Assembly (NCBI GenBank): GCA_046757585.1
Contig: JBHHYR010000033.1
Coordinates: forward strand, 1 to 25,864
DNA: 25,864 nt
Direction of reading: 5' to 3'
Origin: JBHHYR01 sp046757585
GTDB taxonomy: Bacteria; Desulfobacterota; Binatia; HRBIN30
Shown: in pieces, positions 22,907 through 25,864 of the stretch
How positions within the stretch are numbered: the stretch's first letter is position 1
Layout of the letters: each line of letters opens with the position of its first letter
Notes under the pieces: generated by a model
The model's input: only the letters and a program-made list of their open reading frames with translations
Database searches by the model: none
What the model was told of the DNA's origin: nothing
Program-made: the position numbers and the translations under genes

Positions 22907-23810
22907 GCCCGTCCTCTTGCCACGCCACGGTGCCGGCGCGCCCCGCAATCGGACCGAGAACCACGCGTGCGGTCGAAACGGTCTCCAGTGCGCCGGCCAG
23001 ATCGATCAGCCGCTTGACGGCGACCCGGTCGCGCAGTGTGAGGAGCAGATGTCGTAGGAGGGGCAGTTGCTGCAGGCCTTCCATCTCGGCGTGCACCGTG
23101 TGGACGTTCACACCCGGGCGCACCTGTGCGGCGTAAAAGGCCGTCAGCTCCGCCGCCGTGGTGCCGGCGCGACCGTACGCTTCATCCAACGTCGGCAACG
23201 TGGTTGGAATCTCCAGGGTCTGGAATCGTTGTCCATCCATTTCCGGCATGAAAGGCGTCCGCCCGCGGGTGTCACTGTGGTAGGCGAGCCCGAGAGCGTC
23301 TTCTCCCGCCAGGCTGGCGGGCGTGCACTGCCAGCCTGGCGCCCCGAAGGCCTGCGGCGCCGTCCCCAGTATTTCGGTGAATGCTGCGCGGGCGTGCTCG
23401 AGGTCGGCGCGCACGGCCGCGGCTGAGAGCTTCGGTAGCCGATCCTGCCAGTACACATGGTCGTAGCCGTGCATGGCGACCTCGTGGCCCGCACGCCGAA
23501 GCGCGCGGAGGAGGTCGGGGAAGGCGCGCGCGATCTGCGGGCCCGGTAGGAGTGTGCCGTACAGCATGGTACGCCAGCCGTATGTCCGCACCGCCTGGGT
23601 CCGCAACATCTTGCGCAAAAATCCACGGCGGAAGATGCGCCGGATCGCACGGCCGGAGTGGTCCGGACCCAGCGGGATGAAGAAGCTCGCACGCACCGCC
23701 AACTCGTCGAACAGACGCATGAGCGCCGGGACGCCGTGTTGCAAGCCGGCACGGGTGCACACGTCAACTTTCAGCGCAAGCACCGTCGGCGCAAGCGGCA
23801 TCTGGCGCAC
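22899..23810 (-). CDS. arnD: 4-deoxy-4-formamido-L-arabinose-phosphoundecaprenol deformylase
   Basis: Removes the formyl group from undecaprenyl-phosphate-linked formamido-arabinose so the sugar can be exported and added to lipid A. The 303-residue polysaccharide-deacetylase-fold protein matches the E. coli ArnD pattern throughout: SFFIPLGPDHSGRAIRRIF (42-60), GFLRKML, YGWRTMLYGTLLPG (77-90), EVAMHGYDHVYWQD (110-123), YHSDTRGRTPF (177-187), IPTTLPTLDE and HTVHAEMEG (237-245). Odd point: the E. coli IDVDT motif is VDVCT here, so C18 (codon 23759-23757) replaces an Asp. The GTG at 23810 lies 3 bases after the previous stop; ATG 23801 is the alternative. Confidence 0.93.
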   Translation of the reverse strand: MRQMPLAPTVLALKVDVCTRAGLQHGVPALMRLFDELAVRASFFIPLGPDHSGRAIRRIFRRGFLRKMLRTQAVRTYGWRTMLYGTLLPGPQIARAFPDLLRALRRAGHEVAMHGYDHVYWQDRLPKLSAAAVRADLEHARAAFTEILGTAPQAFGAPGWQCTPASLAGEDALGLAYHSDTRGRTPFMPEMDGQRFQTLEIPTTLPTLDEAYGRAGTTAAELTAFYAAQVRPGVNVHTVHAEMEGLQQLPLLRHLLLTLRDRVAVKRLIDLAGALETVSTARVVLGPIAGRAGTVAWQEDGRA

Positions 23811-23813
23811 GAT

Positions 23814-24773
23814 CTACTGCGGGGCAGTGCGGAACCACGCGATGGTTCGACGCATCCCTTCGCGCAAGGAGGTCTCTGCCCGGACGCCCAGCACTGCCTC
23901 CATCCTTGTCGTGTCGGGTACCCGACGCGGAATGTCCTCGTATCCCGGCCCGTACACGGAGTCCTGGCTGACGAATTCGATGGTCGACGTGGAACCGGCG
24001 ACGTCGATCATAAGACGTGCGAGGTCCAGGATCGTCGTTTCCTGGCGGGTACCAATGTTAAACACTTCACCGTTCGTGTCCGGGGCGCTTCCTGCCGCGA
24101 CCGTGGCGCGCACGGCATCGTCCACGTAAGTGAAGCAGCGGGTCTGCCTGCCGTCACCGATGACCGTCACCGGCTCGCCCCGCAGCACTTGTCCCATGAA
24201 AATCGTGATGATGCGCCCGACGTCCAGCCGATCGAGACGCGGTCCGTACACGTTGAAATAGCGTACGATCGTGACCGGGAGGCCCATGCGGTGGTACGCG
24301 AAGCCAAAATGTTCCCCCACCGCCTTGGATGTCGAATAGCACCAGCGGTCGATCCGCGTCGACCCGAGCACCCGGTCAGCGTCCTCGGACCAGGGCACGG
24401 CGGGATTGCGGCCGTAGACTTCCGACGTGGACCCGAATACCACTTTTTTCTGATGTTTGAAGGCCAGCTTGAGGACGTTCTGCGTGCCGTTGACGTTGAC
24501 GTTCAGCACCTCGTAGGGATCGCCGACGTAATGCTCGACGCCCACCACGGCAGCAAGGTGATAGATGAGATCGCACTTGGCGACGAGGCCCTCCAGGATG
24601 TCGAGGTTGAAGATGCTGTCACGAACGAAGTGAAAGGCGGGGGTGCCCATGAGATGGCGCGTCTTGGTCACCGAACCGGTGTCGAGGATGAAAACCTCGT
24701 CGCCGCGCGCGATGAGCGTGTCCGCGAGGTGCGAGCCCAGGAACCCGCCGCCGCCAGTGACGAGCACCTTCAT
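23814..24773 (-). CDS. NAD-dependent UDP-glucuronate decarboxylase, ArnA C-terminal domain equivalent
   Basis: Likely oxidises and decarboxylates UDP-glucuronic acid to the UDP-4-keto-pentose that ArnB aminates. The 319-residue extended SDR protein has GGGGFLGSH (7-15), STSEVYG (115-121), the catalytic Y146-x3-K150 in RWCYSTSK, GPRLDRL and CFTYVDDA. S117/E118 and an Arg in DIPRRVPD (283 or 284) match the residues used for decarboxylation by E. coli ArnA, and VYGPGYED resembles its matching loop. The ATG overlaps the formyltransferase stop by four bases (ATGA). Alternatives are UDP-xylose synthase or another nucleotide-sugar epimerase; operon position between formyltransferase and arnD favours the arn role. 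Confidence 0.85.
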   Translation of the reverse strand: MKVLVTGGGGFLGSHLADTLIARGDEVFILDTGSVTKTRHLMGTPAFHFVRDSIFNLDILEGLVAKCDLIYHLAAVVGVEHYVGDPYEVLNVNVNGTQNVLKLAFKHQKKVVFGSTSEVYGRNPAVPWSEDADRVLGSTRIDRWCYSTSKAVGEHFGFAYHRMGLPVTIVRYFNVYGPRLDRLDVGRIITIFMGQVLRGEPVTVIGDGRQTRCFTYVDDAVRATVAAGSAPDTNGEVFNIGTRQETTILDLARLMIDVAGSTSTIEFVSQDSVYGPGYEDIPRRVPDTTRMEAVLGVRAETSLREGMRRTIAWFRTAPQ

Positions 24774-25696
24774 GTCAACCGCATCCCCGCGGGGACGCCG
24801 TAGGCGGCGGCCCACTCCGCGCCGGAACGCTCCGCTTCGCGCTCGAGCTGCACGCGGCTCAGCTCAATCGGGCCGCTGCCCGTTTGCACCTGGAGCGCCG
24901 GTCTAACGGTGACGATGGTTCCGGGCAACGCGCCCGAGGGCGCTGCCGCTGGCAACAGGCGGGCCGCCCAGACGTACAGCGTCCGCCCGTGCCACGACGT
25001 GAAGGCGCCGGGGTAGGGGTGCGTGACCGCGCGCACGAGGTTGAAGATACGGCGTGCCGCCCACGTCCAGTCGATGCGCCCATCCTCGGGGTGCCGGGCA
25101 CGGCCATAGCTGGCCCGCGTGTGGTCCTGCGGTGTGCGTGGCGCCGTTCCCGCGCGCAGCAGCGGATAGGTGTCGCGCACCAGCTCCGCGGCTGCAGCAG
25201 TCAGCTTGGCAAACAACGTGCGCGCCGTGTCCGCGTCGGTGATCGGGACGGCACGCTGTGCGACAATGTCCCCACGATCGGGCTTTTCTTCCATGTAGTG
25301 CAACGTGACGCCGGTCTCGTGCTCATCGCGAATGAGAACCCAGTTGACGGGACAGCGCCCGCGGTATCTGGGCAACAGGGAGCCATGCAGATTGAGCCCG
25401 CCGCGGCGCGGGATGGCCAGCATCTCTTTCGGCAAGATCATCCGGTAGTAGAAGGAAAAGATGAAATCCGGCTGCCAGCCTTCCACTCGCTCGATCCAAG
25501 CCGTGGTGTTGACGTTGGCCGGCGTGAACACGGCCAGCCCCCGCGTTGCCGCTAGCCGCCGGACGGAACGAAACCACACCTCCTCGTTCGGGTCGTCTTC
25601 GTGCGTGACGACCGCCGCGACCGTGTCGCCGGTGCGGAGCAGCTCTTGCAGACACACGTAGCCGATATCGTGATACGCAAACACGACGGACCGCAT
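24770..25696 (-). CDS. UDP-4-amino-4-deoxy-L-arabinose formyltransferase, ArnA N-terminal domain equivalent
   Basis: N-formylates UDP-4-amino-4-deoxy-L-arabinose with 10-formyl-THF before ArnC loads it onto undecaprenyl phosphate. From the ATG at 25696 the 308-residue protein starts MRSVVFAYHDIGYVCLQELL and follows the E. coli ArnA formyltransferase domain closely: RLAATRG, PDFIFSFYYR, LNLHGSLLPRYRGRCPVNWVL, ETGVTLHYM, RAVTHPYPGAF. The catalytic N102, H104 and D140 fall at the same numbers as in E. coli ArnA. The protein ends where the second ArnA domain would begin, and the decarboxylase is a separate overlapping gene. Four bases separate it from arnC. Confidence 0.93.
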   Translation of the reverse strand: MRSVVFAYHDIGYVCLQELLRTGDTVAAVVTHEDDPNEEVWFRSVRRLAATRGLAVFTPANVNTTAWIERVEGWQPDFIFSFYYRMILPKEMLAIPRRGGLNLHGSLLPRYRGRCPVNWVLIRDEHETGVTLHYMEEKPDRGDIVAQRAVPITDADTARTLFAKLTAAAAELVRDTYPLLRAGTAPRTPQDHTRASYGRARHPEDGRIDWTWAARRIFNLVRAVTHPYPGAFTSWHGRTLYVWAARLLPAAAPSGALPGTIVTVRPALQVQTGSGPIELSRVQLEREAERSGAEWAAAYGVPAGMRLT

Positions 25697-25700
25697 TACC

Positions 25701-25864
25701 CTACCGTGCTTGACGATGGATCGCCCGGATCCGATAGGTCGGACGGCGGCGCACTTCGAGGTAAATGCGGCCGACGTATTCGCCGACGAGGCCGACGGCC
25801 AGAATGAGGATGCCGATGAACACGAACAAGATGGCAAACAGCGTGAATATGCCTTCGCTTTCGG
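25701..25864 (-). CDS. arnC: Undecaprenyl-phosphate 4-deoxy-4-formamido-L-arabinose transferase (partial, 5' end outside window)
   Basis: Only the last 53 residues are in the window. They contain a membrane segment (IFTLFAILFVFIGILILAVG) and the motif GLVGEYVGRIYLEVRRRPTY, which matches the C-terminal end of ArnC and related GT2 polyprenyl-phosphate sugar transferases (GtrB, DPM1-like). Alone it would fit several such enzymes. The ArnA-like gene four bases downstream makes ArnC the best call. The stop is TAG at 25703-25701. Confidence 0.85.
   Translation of the reverse strand, partial: ESEGIFTLFAILFVFIGILILAVGLVGEYVGRIYLEVRRRPTYRIRAIHRQAR

Overview
This is a GC-rich bacterial chromosome segment with tightly packed genes, nearly all on the minus strand. 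The order rpmE-prfA-prmC-murA-his, the run priA-def-fmt-rsmB and the Gram-negative lipid A (arn) genes suggest a diderm of the former Deltaproteobacteria or a related phylum (Desulfobacterota, Myxococcota or Binatota-like). This placement is inferred from gene order and protein style, not from a marker tree. No stretch over 300 bases lacks a gene, and I saw no CRISPR array, insertion sequence or rRNA.

Positions 1-5408 (minus strand) hold a housekeeping operon. It reads from a good sigma70-type promoter through rpmE, prfA, prmC, murA and hisD into hisB, which runs off the left edge. Positions 5487-6971 hold glpK (glycerol kinase). Divergent from it, at 7082-9102 on the plus strand, lie two tandem ArsA/Get3-like ATPases resembling the mycobacterial Rv3679-Rv3680 pair. 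Two small genes follow at 9144-9789: a coiled-coil, phasin-like protein and a tiny membrane protein, transcribed apart from overlapping promoters. I regard the glpK/ATPase/small-gene neighbourhood as the best candidate for a poorly described system.

Positions 9755-18666 (minus strand) read, in transcription order, priA, def, fmt, rsmB, tRNA-Pro(CGG), an SH3/membrane-anchor envelope protein, an uncharacterised radical SAM protein and acpS. They cover replication restart, protein N-terminal maturation, rRNA methylation and carrier-protein activation. A stand-alone response-regulator receiver lies upstream at 18778-19155.

Positions 19337-25864 (minus strand) hold an aminoarabinose lipid A modification operon. 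In transcription order it reads arnC (3' end only), a free-standing ArnA-type formyltransferase, a free-standing ArnA-type decarboxylase, arnD, an ArnT-type glycosyltransferase and a second GT-C glycosyltransferase. Compared with enterobacteria the bifunctional ArnA is split into two overlapping genes in the same domain order. The ArnT reading frame is broken close to its end, with its missing C-terminus found in the next frame. arnB and the flippase genes arnE/arnF are not in the window.
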